Virus record (IMG/VR): IMGVR_UViG_3300036715_001328
Span: 1 to 38,636 of that record
Origin: a virus
Strand: one strand, 5' to 3'
Length of the DNA stretch: 38,636 nucleotides
Shown: piece by piece, positions 7,399-15,217 of the stretch
Layout of the letters: each line of letters opens with the position of its first letter
Numbering within the stretch: the stretch's first letter is position 1
The notes under the pieces: model-generated
What the model saw: only the letters and a program-made list of their open reading frames with translations
Database searches by the model: none
What the model was told of the DNA's origin: nothing
Translations under genes and position numbers: made by a program

Positions 7399-9612
7399 AT
7401 GAGAGACCTGCCAGAAATCAGCAAGACCATCTGGGACATGAAATATCGCTTCACGCCCGAAGATGGCGCGGGCGACCTGACGATGCAGGACACTTGGCAC
7501 CGTGTCGCCAAGGCGCTGGCACGGGGCAACCCGAACCGGCAATCCGCGTTCTTTGAGGAAATGAACTCCGGACGCTTCCTGCCCGCAGGTCGGATCATCA
7601 GCGGGGCCGGGACCGGGCGGCGGGTGACGCTGGTCAACTGCTTCGTCTCGGGCACCATTCCCGACGACATGGGCGGCATCTTCGACAGGCTCAAGGAGGC
7701 TGCGCTGACCATGCAGCAGGGCGGCGGTATCGGGATGGACTTCTCCACCCTGCGCCCCAAGGGGGCCAAGGTCAAAGGGGTTGGTGCGCAGGCCAGCGGA
7801 CCTTTGCCGTTCATGGACACTTGGGACGCCATGTGCCGCACGATCATGTCGGCGGGGGCGCGGCGTGGGGCCATGATGGGTGTTCTGCGCTGTGACCACC
7901 CGGACATCGAGGCCTTCATCGACGCCAAGCGTGACCGGACACGGCTGCGCATGTTCAACGTCTCCGTAGCCGTGACAGATGCTTTCATGGACGCCGTGGC
8001 GGGGGACTTCGAGTGGCCCCTGGTGTTCAATGGCGAGGTCTACAAGACGGTGCAGGCCAAGGCGCTGTGGGACCGCATCATGCGAGCGGCCTATGACTGC
8101 GCGGAGCCAGGGGTGCTGTTCATCGACCGGATCAACGAGGGCAACAACCTGCGCGGGATCGAGGAGATCGCGGCCACGAATCCGTGCGGGGAACAGCCCC
8201 TCGGACCCTACGGGGCTTGTGTCCTCGGCTCGCTGAACCTTGCGCAGTTCATTGAGCACCCGTTCACGGGAAATAAGCTCATTAGCGCCAGCCAGGTTCG
8301 GAGCAGTACCCGGCTTGCAGTGCAGATGCTGGACGCGGTGAACGACGTGTCCGGGTTTCCGCTGTTGAAGCAGGCTGAGGCGGCTCAGGCTAACCGACGG
8401 ATCGGGCTAGGCGTCACCGGAGTTGCCGACGCTCTTGCCATGTACGGGCTCACCTATGGGTCCGAGGAAGCGCAGAGTTGGCTATCAGAGATCATGGCCG
8501 CAATTTCGGAAGAAGCCTACTCCGAGTCGGAGTGCATGGCCGCGGAGTATGGTCCTTTCCCGAACTTCTACCCCAGCGTAGCCGCCGACCTGTCCAAGAC
8601 CTACGCGGGCAAGCGCTCCGCGCCCCGGCGCAACTCGCATCTCCTGTCCATCGCGCCCACGGGGACGATCAGCCTGCTTGCGGGCAACGTGTCCAGCGGG
8701 ATCGAACCCATCTTTGCCTTGGACTATGAGCGCAAGGTGACACAGGCGGACGGGTCCAAGGTGACCGAGTTGGTAGAGGATTACGCGGTCAGGCTCTATC
8801 GGCAGATGTTCCCCGGCAAGCCGCTGCCCGATTACTTCGTGACCGCGCAAGACCTGGAGCCCGGGGCACATCTGGTGATGCAAGCGGCTGCGCAGCGGCA
8901 TGTGGACAGCGCGGTAAGCAAGACGATCAACCTGCCTGCGTCGATCAGCTTCGAGGACTTCGCTCGTGTCTACACGAGAGCATGGCGGCTGGGGTGCAAG
9001 GGCTGCACGGCCTACCGTCCCAACGACGTGACAGGCTCGGTCCTGAGCGTCACGGAGACGGCCAAGGAGGGCGCTCCTGCTGTAGGGGCTACCGATGCAG
9101 CCGCCGAGGGAGATATGCCTCCCAGCGGCCCGCTGAGTGAGCGACCGAGGGTGCTGAGTGGCAAGACCTACAAGCTGCGGTTCGGCGCGGCGCCCCATGC
9201 CTCCTACATCACCGTAACAGACATGGAGAAAGACGGACAGCACCGCCCCTACGAGGTGTTCCTCTCCAGCAAGGGCGTGGAGCATCAGGCGTGGACGATG
9301 GCGCTGACCCGCATGATCTCGGCGGTGTTCCGGCGCGGCGGCGACGTGTCCTTCGTGGCCGAGGAGCTTGCCCAGATCGCGGACCCGATGGGCGGCGCGT
9401 GGATGGATGGGGCGTATGTGCCATCCGAGGTGGCCGCGATTGGCCGTATCCTCAAGGAGCACATGGGCCTTGCGGAGCCAATGCCCGCGCCGCTGCCCGA
9501 GGCTCCATCCGAGCGACCCGGACCGGGCTGCCCAGCCTGTGGAGGGCACAACATGCGCAACGAGAGCGGGTGCCTGACCTGCCCGGATTGCGGCTACAGC
9601 AAGTGTGGCTGA
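7399..9612 (+). CDS. nrdJ: Class II (adenosylcobalamin-dependent) ribonucleotide reductase
   Basis: 737 residues from the ATG at 7399; GGAGG lies 7 bases upstream, while a GTG at 7393 overlaps the helicase stop. Converts ribonucleotides to deoxyribonucleotides for phage DNA synthesis. Visible: NPCGE with Asn261, Cys263 (thiyl radical) and Glu265; the redox pair Cys81 (NCF) and Cys274 (11 residues after Cys263, as in NrdJ); GCKGCTAYRPN typical of the barrel end; a TSCPD-like region about 590-690; and a C-terminal CPAC...CLTCPDCGYSKC Cys cluster (zinc ribbon/redox tail). Class II enzymes need no oxygen and no small subunit, and none is encoded. Last gene of the rightward unit; it converges on the leftward unit 3 bases away. 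Confidence 0.96.
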   Translation: MRDLPEISKTIWDMKYRFTPEDGAGDLTMQDTWHRVAKALARGNPNRQSAFFEEMNSGRFLPAGRIISGAGTGRRVTLVNCFVSGTIPDDMGGIFDRLKEAALTMQQGGGIGMDFSTLRPKGAKVKGVGAQASGPLPFMDTWDAMCRTIMSAGARRGAMMGVLRCDHPDIEAFIDAKRDRTRLRMFNVSVAVTDAFMDAVAGDFEWPLVFNGEVYKTVQAKALWDRIMRAAYDCAEPGVLFIDRINEGNNLRGIEEIAATNPCGEQPLGPYGACVLGSLNLAQFIEHPFTGNKLISASQVRSSTRLAVQMLDAVNDVSGFPLLKQAEAAQANRRIGLGVTGVADALAMYGLTYGSEEAQSWLSEIMAAISEEAYSESECMAAEYGPFPNFYPSVAADLSKTYAGKRSAPRRNSHLLSIAPTGTISLLAGNVSSGIEPIFALDYERKVTQADGSKVTELVEDYAVRLYRQMFPGKPLPDYFVTAQDLEPGAHLVMQAAAQRHVDSAVSKTINLPASISFEDFARVYTRAWRLGCKGCTAYRPNDVTGSVLSVTETAKEGAPAVGATDAAAEGDMPPSGPLSERPRVLSGKTYKLRFGAAPHASYITVTDMEKDGQHRPYEVFLSSKGVEHQAWTMALTRMISAVFRRGGDVSFVAEELAQIADPMGGAWMDGAYVPSEVAAIGRILKEHMGLAEPMPAPLPEAPSERPGPGCPACGGHNMRNESGCLTCPDCGYSKCG

Positions 9613-9615
9613 GGG

Positions 9616-9816
9616 CTATGGCGCTGCGGGCTGATCGGCTTGCAGCGCCGCATAGGCTGCCGGGAACTGCGCGGCGTAGGCGGACCACATCGACGCCGCG
9701 TCCGGGAAGCTCTGCATGGGGGTGGAGTCTTCAAACGTCGTGGTCTGGCCCAAGCTGGTGATAACCGGTTGATCCCCGATGATGTAGAACCCTGCGGGTT
9801 TTTGTACGAGCGTCAT
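9616..9816 (-). CDS. Small protein after the fibre gene, 66 aa, unknown
   Basis: 66 residues beginning MTLVQKPAGFYIIGDQPV. The ATG at 9816 overlaps the stop of the upstream fibre gene (ATGA), so it is the last gene of the leftward unit; a longer frame reaching 9843 lies inside the fibre gene and is not preferred. Soluble, slightly acidic, ending in an Ala/Pro-rich tail. Small genes directly after fibre genes are sometimes fibre-assembly chaperones or fibre tips, but no family resemblance is visible. Overlaps a candidate terminator for the opposite strand. Confidence 0.6.
   Translation of the reverse strand: MTLVQKPAGFYIIGDQPVITSLGQTTTFEDSTPMQSFPDAASMWSAYAAQFPAAYAALQADQPAAP
9788..9803 (+). 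terminator. Candidate intrinsic terminator of the rightward (replication) transcript
   Basis: On the plus strand AACCC, a TGC loop and GGGTT form a 5-bp stem that runs straight into a tract of five T. It lies 176 bases beyond the nrdJ stop, inside the convergent 66-aa gene, and would stop read-through into the leftward unit. The stem is short, so strength is uncertain. Confidence 0.5.
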
Positions 9817-10850
9817 GCCGGGCCTCCATCCGTGATCACCCACGACCGCGCGGAAATCAGATTGGCCCGCGCCGCCGCCGAGGCCGTGCTGTACTTGGCA
9901 AGCCCGAAGTTCGGAGACAGTCCAGCAAAGGGAGTCTGGGCGTTCCAGTTGATCAGGGTCGCGTCATACTGCGCCGTGGTCATCTTCGAGCCGGTCGCGA
10001 AATTGGTCAGCGCGGTCGAGACGTTCAGGTGCGAGAGGTTGAACGACGAGACGTTCAGATTTGCCAAGGCAAAACAGTTGTTGAACATGTTCTGCATCGT
10101 GGTCACGGCGGCGGTGTTGAACGACGAGACGTTCAAGCTGGTCAGGGCAGAGCAGCTTCCAAACATATACGCCATCGTGGTCACGGCTGAGGTGTTGAGC
10201 GACGAGACGTTCAGGCTGGTCAGGGCAGAGCAGCCGCTGAACATATACGCCATCGTGGTAACGGCAGCGGTATTGAACGACGAGACGTCCAAGCTGGTCA
10301 GGGCAATGCAGTTGCTGAACATGACGTACGTCGAGGTCACGGCGGAGGTGTTGAACGACGAGACGTTCAGGCTGGTCAGGGCGGAGCAGCCGCTGAGCAT
10401 AGACGCCATCGTGGTCACGGCGGCGGTGTTCGTCGCCCCGGATACAAACGAGGTCATGTTCGAGCAGCCATAAAAGGCGCTGTTAAGGCGTGTCCACCCG
10501 ACAATGCCAAGCTGGGTAACACTGGTAACCTTGAGCTTGTCGCCCACGTTGTTGAAGTAGATGTTGGGGAAAGTCCCACGAACCTTGATCGTGTATGATC
10601 CCGCAGCCGCGTAGGTATGGGCCAGATTGGCGCTGTTGTAGGTGGTTACGGTAGATTTGGCGCTACCGTCGCCCCAGTCGATCTGCGCGTTGAACACCCC
10701 GACGTTCTGGCATGGGATCGTGAAGGACAGGCTTCCGGCGGTTACGGCGACAGTGAACACGAACGGGAATGGGCTGGACGAAGTGCTTTTCTTCTTTCCC
10801 CTGAGGCGAGTACTAAACTGCCTGTTCTTGGTTTTCGCCGTGATGCTCAT
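9813..10850 (-). CDS. Tail fibre / receptor-binding protein candidate: PKD-like domain plus BspA/DUF285-type repeats
   Basis: 345 residues. A basic, Ser-rich start is followed by a PKD-like beta domain (about 30-95, with IDWGDGSAKS and HTYAAAGSYTIKV). Six 26-residue repeats follow (about 125-275) around CSALTSLNVSSFNT and AVTTMAYMF, the pattern of BspA-like LRR/DUF285 surface proteins, each with one Cys in the same place. The C-terminal part (YDATLINWNAQTPF, LISARSWVITDGG) is the usual end of DUF285 chains. Such proteins bind host surfaces, and the position at the end of the late unit suits an adhesin. The structural fold is well supported; the receptor role is inference. Confidence 0.8.
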   Translation of the reverse strand: MSITAKTKNRQFSTRLRGKKKSTSSSPFPFVFTVAVTAGSLSFTIPCQNVGVFNAQIDWGDGSAKSTVTTYNSANLAHTYAAAGSYTIKVRGTFPNIYFNNVGDKLKVTSVTQLGIVGWTRLNSAFYGCSNMTSFVSGATNTAAVTTMASMLSGCSALTSLNVSSFNTSAVTSTYVMFSNCIALTSLDVSSFNTAAVTTMAYMFSGCSALTSLNVSSLNTSAVTTMAYMFGSCSALTSLNVSSFNTAAVTTMQNMFNNCFALANLNVSSFNLSHLNVSTALTNFATGSKMTTAQYDATLINWNAQTPFAGLSPNFGLAKYSTASAAARANLISARSWVITDGGPA

Positions 10851-11071
10851 CAGATTGCGAAGTACCTGAGTTCGACGGGGTAGATGCTGGTGTTCTTGTA
10901 GTACACCGTCAGGCCTGCGGAGATGATGACCTTCTCGTTGTTGGAGAAGGGTATGAAGGCCGTGTTGTCCGTGCTGAGATAGACAACCCCGGAAGCCGGG
11001 AAGAACAAACTGTCGGAAGCAAGGACTCCGGTGTTGCCGGAAGCGCCTGCGCTAAGGGATACGTTCGGCAT
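10850..11071 (-). CDS. Small beta-rich protein before the fibre gene, 73 aa
   Basis: 73 residues beginning MPNVSLSAGASGNTG, rich in Ser, Thr, Val and aromatic residues in an alternating beta-like pattern; no membrane segment. AGGAGG lies 6 bases before the start, and its stop overlaps the ATG of the fibre gene (TGATG). It may be a virion decoration or a fibre-attachment protein by position, but no family is recognised. Confidence 0.7.
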   Translation of the reverse strand: MPNVSLSAGASGNTGVLASDSLFFPASGVVYLSTDNTAFIPFSNNEKVIISAGLTVYYKNTSIYPVELRYFAI

Positions 11072-11101
11072 AGCTGCCTCCTGATAAGTTGCAAAACCCT
11101 A

Positions 11102-11338
11102 CTACGGGGCTCGGATCACGTCAATCAGCGCCGAGGCGCGGCTGGCCTCACACTGCCGCCCCCGCTTTTCCGCCAGGAGGGCCGAAGCAAGCTGCGCCTC
11201 CGTGGTGGGGGTAGGCCCGCCCCAGCCCGCGCAGCCGCGCAGCAGGGCCGGGGGCACGTCAGGGTGCAGGAACACCTGCGCCGTGGGCTGGGAACACGAG
11301 GCGAGCAGCATGAGACAGGTAAGGGCTGAGAGGGGCAT
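11102..11338 (-). CDS. Outer-membrane spanin lipoprotein (Rz1-like)
   Basis: 78 residues from the ATG at 11338. A short hydrophobic signal (MPLSALTCLMLL) ends in the lipobox LASC, so the mature protein would begin at that Cys as an outer-membrane lipoprotein. The mature part is Pro-rich with two later Cys, as in Rz1 proteins. It overlaps the end of the inner-membrane spanin gene by 80 bases in another frame, the classic overlapped Rz/Rz1 arrangement. With its partner it would fuse inner and outer membranes in the last lysis step, so the host has an outer membrane. Confidence 0.8.
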   Translation of the reverse strand: MPLSALTCLMLLASCSQPTAQVFLHPDVPPALLRGCAGWGGPTPTTEAQLASALLAEKRGRQCEASRASALIDVIRAP

Positions 11339-11618
11339 TACCCCCCTGTTGGGCGTCGATCTGGGCTTGCAGGGCAGCGGTCGCCGCATCGGCTTGGTCC
11401 TTCTGTGCAAGATAGGCGCTTTCGGCCCGGTCAGCGGCTACGCGCCATTGTGCCACGGCGGCTGCGGTGCGCGCGTTCGCAGCGGCCAGAGCCGCCGCCG
11501 TTGCCTGAGCGTCGAAGCGGGCGCGGTAAAGCCAGCCCCCGGCGAAGGATGTGGCCCCGATCAGCGCGCAGGCCGCGACGGTTCGCAGAAGCCCGCTGAC
11601 CCCGAGGACGCCCAGCAC
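11259..11618 (-). CDS. Inner-membrane spanin (Rz-like)
   Basis: 119 residues from a GTG at 11618. One N-terminal membrane helix (about residues 12-31, RTVAACALIGATSFAGGWLY) is followed by a long Ala/Gln/Asp-rich helix or coiled coil (about 36-90) reaching into the periplasm: the Rz/i-spanin layout. Length and overlap with the lipoprotein gene agree. It follows the lysozyme and a 70-aa gene, completing the lysis cassette. Confidence 0.8.
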   Translation of the reverse strand: MLGVLGVSGLLRTVAACALIGATSFAGGWLYRARFDAQATAAALAAANARTAAAVAQWRVAADRAESAYLAQKDQADAATAALQAQIDAQQGGNAPLSPYLSHAARLVFPAHGAGVPAP

Positions 11619-11623
11619 CGGAG

Positions 11624-11836
11624 TCAGCCCGCGAAAGGGGTAGTGGGCTCTGCCAGCGGGGCCGTGGTCTGGAACGCACGGAAGGTCGGCGGAGCCGAAG
11701 CGGCGGCGATCATGCGCTCGGGGGCCTCAAGGGATTTGACACGCTCGACAATGGCACGCATGTGCTCCTGGGTGAGCGTAACGCCGGTGTCGATCACGGC
11801 ATCGAAGTAGGTGGAAAGGTATGTGCTGGCGAGCAT
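11624..11836 (-). CDS. Small lysis-cassette protein, 70 aa, unknown
   Basis: 70 residues beginning MLASTYLSTYFDAV. A perfect AAGGAGGT ends 6 bases before this ATG; a second ATG 3 bases earlier overlaps the lysozyme stop but is too close to the ribosome site. Soluble, helical in the middle (HMRAIVERVKSLE), with a Pro/Thr-rich tail. Lies between lysozyme and spanin genes. No family recognised. Confidence 0.65.
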   Translation of the reverse strand: MLASTYLSTYFDAVIDTGVTLTQEHMRAIVERVKSLEAPERMIAAASAPPTFRAFQTTAPLAEPTTPFAG

Positions 11837-12345
11837 CATTGTACCTCCTTGAGGGATTGCAGACAAAGCTGGCGCTCCGAGGCGCGGCGGATGGCAAGCC
11901 CGCGCAGCAGGATACCGCGCGCATAGGCCCACCGGGGAAACTGGTCGCAGGCCTCGGCGGTGCGGCCTTCGTTGATCAGGCGAACGAGTGTGGAGGAGCA
12001 AGCCGCGCCGGGACCGACGTTGAACGTGAAGTCGCGCAGGGCCACAACGAGCGACGGCCCGAGGGGCTTGGGCGGCTTGACACACGCGGACAGCGGCACG
12101 TCCACCTTGTCGTGCAGATCGGCGGCGAACACCGCGTCACACTGCGCTTTCGTCCAGGTCATGCCCATCTGCACGTCGGGGCCGGTGTGGCCGACACAGA
12201 TCGTGGGCACCCCGGTCGAGTCGTGATAGGCGGCCAGGCGCAGCCCCTCGTTTGCCCCGGTGTAGCCGGTCTGCCAGACGACAAGAGCCGCGACGGCTAC
12301 GCCCCCGATGACGGAGCCTGCCGCCTGCTTTTTGGTTACAGCCAT
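11836..12345 (-). CDS. SAR endolysin, GH24 (T4-type) lysozyme
   Basis: 169 residues. Hydrolyses the peptidoglycan backbone to lyse the host. The catalytic triad is Glu33-(8)-Asp42-(5)-Thr48, exactly the Glu-Asp-Thr spacing of T4 lysozyme (NEGLRLAAYHDSTGVPT). The N-terminus (about residues 8-25, Gly/Ala/Val-rich and only weakly hydrophobic) fits a signal-anchor-release segment as in phage 21 lysozyme, which exports the enzyme by the host Sec system and frees it later. Ribosome site AAGGTG, 6 bases upstream. Overlaps the putative holin gene by 10 bases. Confidence 0.93.
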   Translation of the reverse strand: MAVTKKQAAGSVIGGVAVAALVVWQTGYTGANEGLRLAAYHDSTGVPTICVGHTGPDVQMGMTWTKAQCDAVFAADLHDKVDVPLSACVKPPKPLGPSLVVALRDFTFNVGPGAACSSTLVRLINEGRTAEACDQFPRWAYARGILLRGLAIRRASERQLCLQSLKEVQ

Positions 12346-12578
12346 GCTGGCACCTTTCCCCCGATGGCAGCGCGGAACGCCACGATTTCGATCCCTGTCA
12401 GCAGCACGTCGAAGGGTGAGCTGCCAAACCAGCCTGCCAGCAGCGTGGATGCAGCGTCGAGCGGCGGCAGGAGTGCTGACCCCATCATCACCAGCCCCGC
12501 CACGATCTTGAGTGCCCCGACGCCAAAGGCCAGTGAGCGCGGCTTGATGTAGTAGCGGGCTTGGGCGCGCATCGTCAC
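12336..12578 (-). CDS. Putative holin, two-helix membrane protein, 80 aa
   Basis: 80 residues from a GTG at 12578 that overlaps the preceding stop (an ATG at 12572 is an alternative). Two hydrophobic segments are visible (about 18-40, LAFGVGALKIVAGLVMMGS; about 55-72, PFDVLLTGIEIVAFRAAIG). Size and position directly before a SAR endolysin suggest a holin or pinholin that depolarises the inner membrane, but holins share little sequence, so the call rests on topology and context. Confidence 0.6.
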   Translation of the reverse strand: MTMRAQARYYIKPRSLAFGVGALKIVAGLVMMGSALLPPLDAASTLLAGWFGSSPFDVLLTGIEIVAFRAAIGGKVPAWL

Positions 12579-12967
12579 CTATTCACCCACCCGGATATGA
12601 TCGCGGCGGCGGCGACGCTCGACACGATGGCGAGCCCGGCGATAAGGACGCGGTTCCACCAATAGACAACAAGCTGGCTTGACACCTCGCTGCGCTCAAG
12701 GCTGTTCACGCGGGCCTCCAAGGCCCCCATGCGGGCACCTGCACCGTCCGCGAGGTTCCTCAGTTCTTCCATCCGCTCGGAGGCCGCGATGGACCGGGAT
12801 TCCAGCCGCGCCATAGCGACGAGGATTTCCCCGATCTTGTCCACTTTTTCCTCGATGCGCCCTAGCCTCTGCTCGTCTGCCATGCTCAACTTCATGCTAT
12901 GGTTGTGCCCCGGCATATCCATTTGGACAGGTTTTGTGGGGGTGTCAACGGCTACCGGGCGGATCAT
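12575..12967 (-). CDS. Coiled-coil, tail-anchored membrane protein in the lysis region (XhlA-like layout)
   Basis: 130 residues. After a short N-terminal arm comes a long coiled coil (about 27-90, RLGRIEEKVDKIGEILVAM onward) and one C-terminal membrane helix (about 103-124, WWNRVLIAGLAIVSSVAAAA). That coiled-coil-then-helix layout is seen in XhlA-type lysis accessory proteins and in some virion membrane proteins. ATGA overlap with the gp16-like gene upstream and GTGA overlap with the holin candidate downstream. Function inferred from layout only. Confidence 0.65.
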   Translation of the reverse strand: MIRPVAVDTPTKPVQMDMPGHNHSMKLSMADEQRLGRIEEKVDKIGEILVAMARLESRSIAASERMEELRNLADGAGARMGALEARVNSLERSEVSSQLVVYWWNRVLIAGLAIVSSVAAAAIISGWVNR

Positions 12968-15216
12968 TGCGGAGCTCCTCCGAGTTGGGGTGTGCCAAGT
13001 TGTCCACCATATTGACCGCTCAGGCTGGCCTGCACCCCACGCAGCAACCCTGCCCGTGCCTCTGCGGTCAGGTTGGAGCGATTGATCGCTTCGGTCACGG
13101 CGTTGACTACTTGTGGGCTGCCAGAGGTAAGCATCTTGACCAGCGCCGCCGAGGACTCCGGGGTCAGCCCATTGGCGTTTAAATGGCCTTGAAGCGCGCG
13201 GATCGTGTGGCTGACGACGAGGCGGTACATACCAGTTGCAGCGTCAGCGGCGGCGCTGATGATCTGTCCTTTGGAGACCTGATCCGTCGTTTTCGCGCTG
13301 ACCGGGGGCACGAGACTGCCGAGGGCTTGAGCCTCTCCTACCCGTGCCCCGATCTGGTTCGTGACCTGCGCGGCCTGCTGGGGCCCAACAGCCATGTTCA
13401 GCAAACGCTGGGGCTGGCCGCTCTGCGTCAGGTCATTGGCGACGCCCATCGCCGCCTGCGGGTTCTGTGCGGCTTGTTGGGCCAGTCCCGAGACCACGCC
13501 GGACTGGAACCCCGCTTGCCCCTCGGGCTTGAGGTTGGCAAAGCCTACGGGGTTTCCTGCAATGCCTTGCTCCACGCCGTCGGCGTAGGTCTTGGCGACG
13601 GCAATAGCTTGCAGCCCCGCTGCATAGCTAGGGGAAGCGGCTGTGGCAAGCTGGGCGGTCATGTCGCGCACGGCGGCTGTGTCCACGGGGCTACTGACCC
13701 CCTTGGTTTCCAGCGTGAACGCCCGGTCGGAGAGGACACGGCGCAGGGCGTCCATGTCATGCACAGTCAAGGCATTGGAGGGCTGCCCGGCTGCCAGGTC
13801 TTGCGCAGCCCCCGCCGCGCGCGAGGCCAGGGAGTCCATGCCACTTGTTGCGGATTCGGCAGTCACCTTCCGAATGGCTTGCTGCATCACAGGGCTTTGC
13901 AGATAGTCCAGGTTGTCCGGGGTCAGGGTGACAGGCGTTTTTTTCCAGTCAGCCCCGGCATTGGCCGCAGCTTCGCGGGCAGCGGTCATGTTCGCGCTGG
14001 CAGCCTTGTTGACTGCTTCCGGGTTCTGGATCGCAGGCATCCCCGGCACCACGTCGCCCGGAGTGTTGGCAACCGGGGTCAGCGGGGTCACGGGGCGCGC
14101 AGCGCTGATCGTCCCGGCCACATCGTTTGGCAGAGCCTGCACGTTCTGTTGCGCCGCCTGACCAAGCTGCGCTGTCAGCTCCGGGCTGGGCTTCACCACG
14201 TTTGCCATGATGTTCGCGCGGGACTGCGCGTCCAGCACCTGTGCCAGTGTGGGCGACGCGCCAGACTGAGCGTGGAGCATGGCAGCCTGAGCGGCCAAGT
14301 CCTCGGGGGTCATGCCGATGTGTGGGAGCAGCGCGCCAATGGCCTTCACGCTCGCTGGGTCTTGCAGCAACTCGCTGACCGGCTTCTGGGCAGCCGGGCT
14401 GTTCATCAGCTTGTCCATGATATAGCTCGCGCCGGGCAGGTGCGCTGCGGCGGCCATCGCGACCGGAGCCGCCACGCCACCAAGCCCCGCGCCCAGCGCC
14501 GCCGAGGTAACGGTGTTTCCGGTCACGCCGAGGCCGTTGTTGTATTGGTCCGCGATCACACCAGCCGTGCCGCCGCTAAGAGCGCCGCGCCCCACCGTGC
14601 CCAACATGGTTTCTGCGCCGGGGCCGGTGCCGAACAGGTAGTTGGCCGCCTGAGCGGCCTTGCCAGCCACGGGAACTCCTTCCAGCGCCGCAGCCCCTTC
14701 CCCAATGCCCCGCGCCAGCCCAGCACCACCACTGACCATCCCGGCGCCCCCCGCGAGGGCGGAGGTGATCGGGTTGGCTTGGACAAAAGCGGCGTGGTTC
14801 GCCTCGCTCTGCGCCATCGCGTCCTTGGCCTGCTGCCAGGTCTGCTGCGGGATACCGGGGATCAGCTTTCCAGCGGCATAGCGCACGGCGGGGCCGACGT
14901 CCGCGCCGAAGCCCAAGGTGGCGCTGTTGGCGTAGCTCCCCAGCGCCGCTGCAAGCTGGCCCCCGAAGCTGTTCGGATCGACGTGGACAAGGTAGCCGTC
15001 ACCCTGTGGCGCTGGGGCAGCCGCTGGAGCCGCTTGGGGCTGCGCTGGGGCTTGGGGTGCACCAAGATCAGGGATACCCTGTGCGACGTAATTCTGGGGC
15101 TGCTGCGCGGGGGCTGGGGGCGACGACAGTAGGGCAGCCAGCGCGCTTTGCGGTGCAGGCTGTGCGGAGGCCTGTCCGGTGGGGGATGCGAGGAGGGCTT
15201 CGAGCGCGCTTGCCAT
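12964..15216 (-). CDS. Large DNA-ejection (internal virion) protein, gp16 position
   Basis: 750 residues, Ala/Gln/Gly/Pro-rich. A low-complexity N-terminus (about 1-72, many Ala-Pro-Gln) leads into Gly/Ala-rich hydrophobic stretches (about 150-270) that could insert in membranes, then long Ala-rich helical regions. It is the third of three ejection-protein candidates lying in the same order and size series as P22 gp7, gp20 and gp16, so it probably enters the host with the DNA to form a trans-envelope channel. Sequence similarity to P22 gp16 is not obvious; the assignment is positional. Starts one base after the preceding stop. Confidence 0.7.
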   Translation of the reverse strand: MASALEALLASPTGQASAQPAPQSALAALLSSPPAPAQQPQNYVAQGIPDLGAPQAPAQPQAAPAAAPAPQGDGYLVHVDPNSFGGQLAAALGSYANSATLGFGADVGPAVRYAAGKLIPGIPQQTWQQAKDAMAQSEANHAAFVQANPITSALAGGAGMVSGGAGLARGIGEGAAALEGVPVAGKAAQAANYLFGTGPGAETMLGTVGRGALSGGTAGVIADQYNNGLGVTGNTVTSAALGAGLGGVAAPVAMAAAAHLPGASYIMDKLMNSPAAQKPVSELLQDPASVKAIGALLPHIGMTPEDLAAQAAMLHAQSGASPTLAQVLDAQSRANIMANVVKPSPELTAQLGQAAQQNVQALPNDVAGTISAARPVTPLTPVANTPGDVVPGMPAIQNPEAVNKAASANMTAAREAAANAGADWKKTPVTLTPDNLDYLQSPVMQQAIRKVTAESATSGMDSLASRAAGAAQDLAAGQPSNALTVHDMDALRRVLSDRAFTLETKGVSSPVDTAAVRDMTAQLATAASPSYAAGLQAIAVAKTYADGVEQGIAGNPVGFANLKPEGQAGFQSGVVSGLAQQAAQNPQAAMGVANDLTQSGQPQRLLNMAVGPQQAAQVTNQIGARVGEAQALGSLVPPVSAKTTDQVSKGQIISAAADAATGMYRLVVSHTIRALQGHLNANGLTPESSAALVKMLTSGSPQVVNAVTEAINRSNLTAEARAGLLRGVQASLSGQYGGQLGTPQLGGAPQ

Positions 15217-15217
15217 G

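Noticed and set aside
11080-11102. Hairpin plus T tract after the o-spanin gene as a terminator
   Set aside because: Only a 3-4 bp stem can be drawn before TTTT, and it would cut off the fibre gene from the late transcript.
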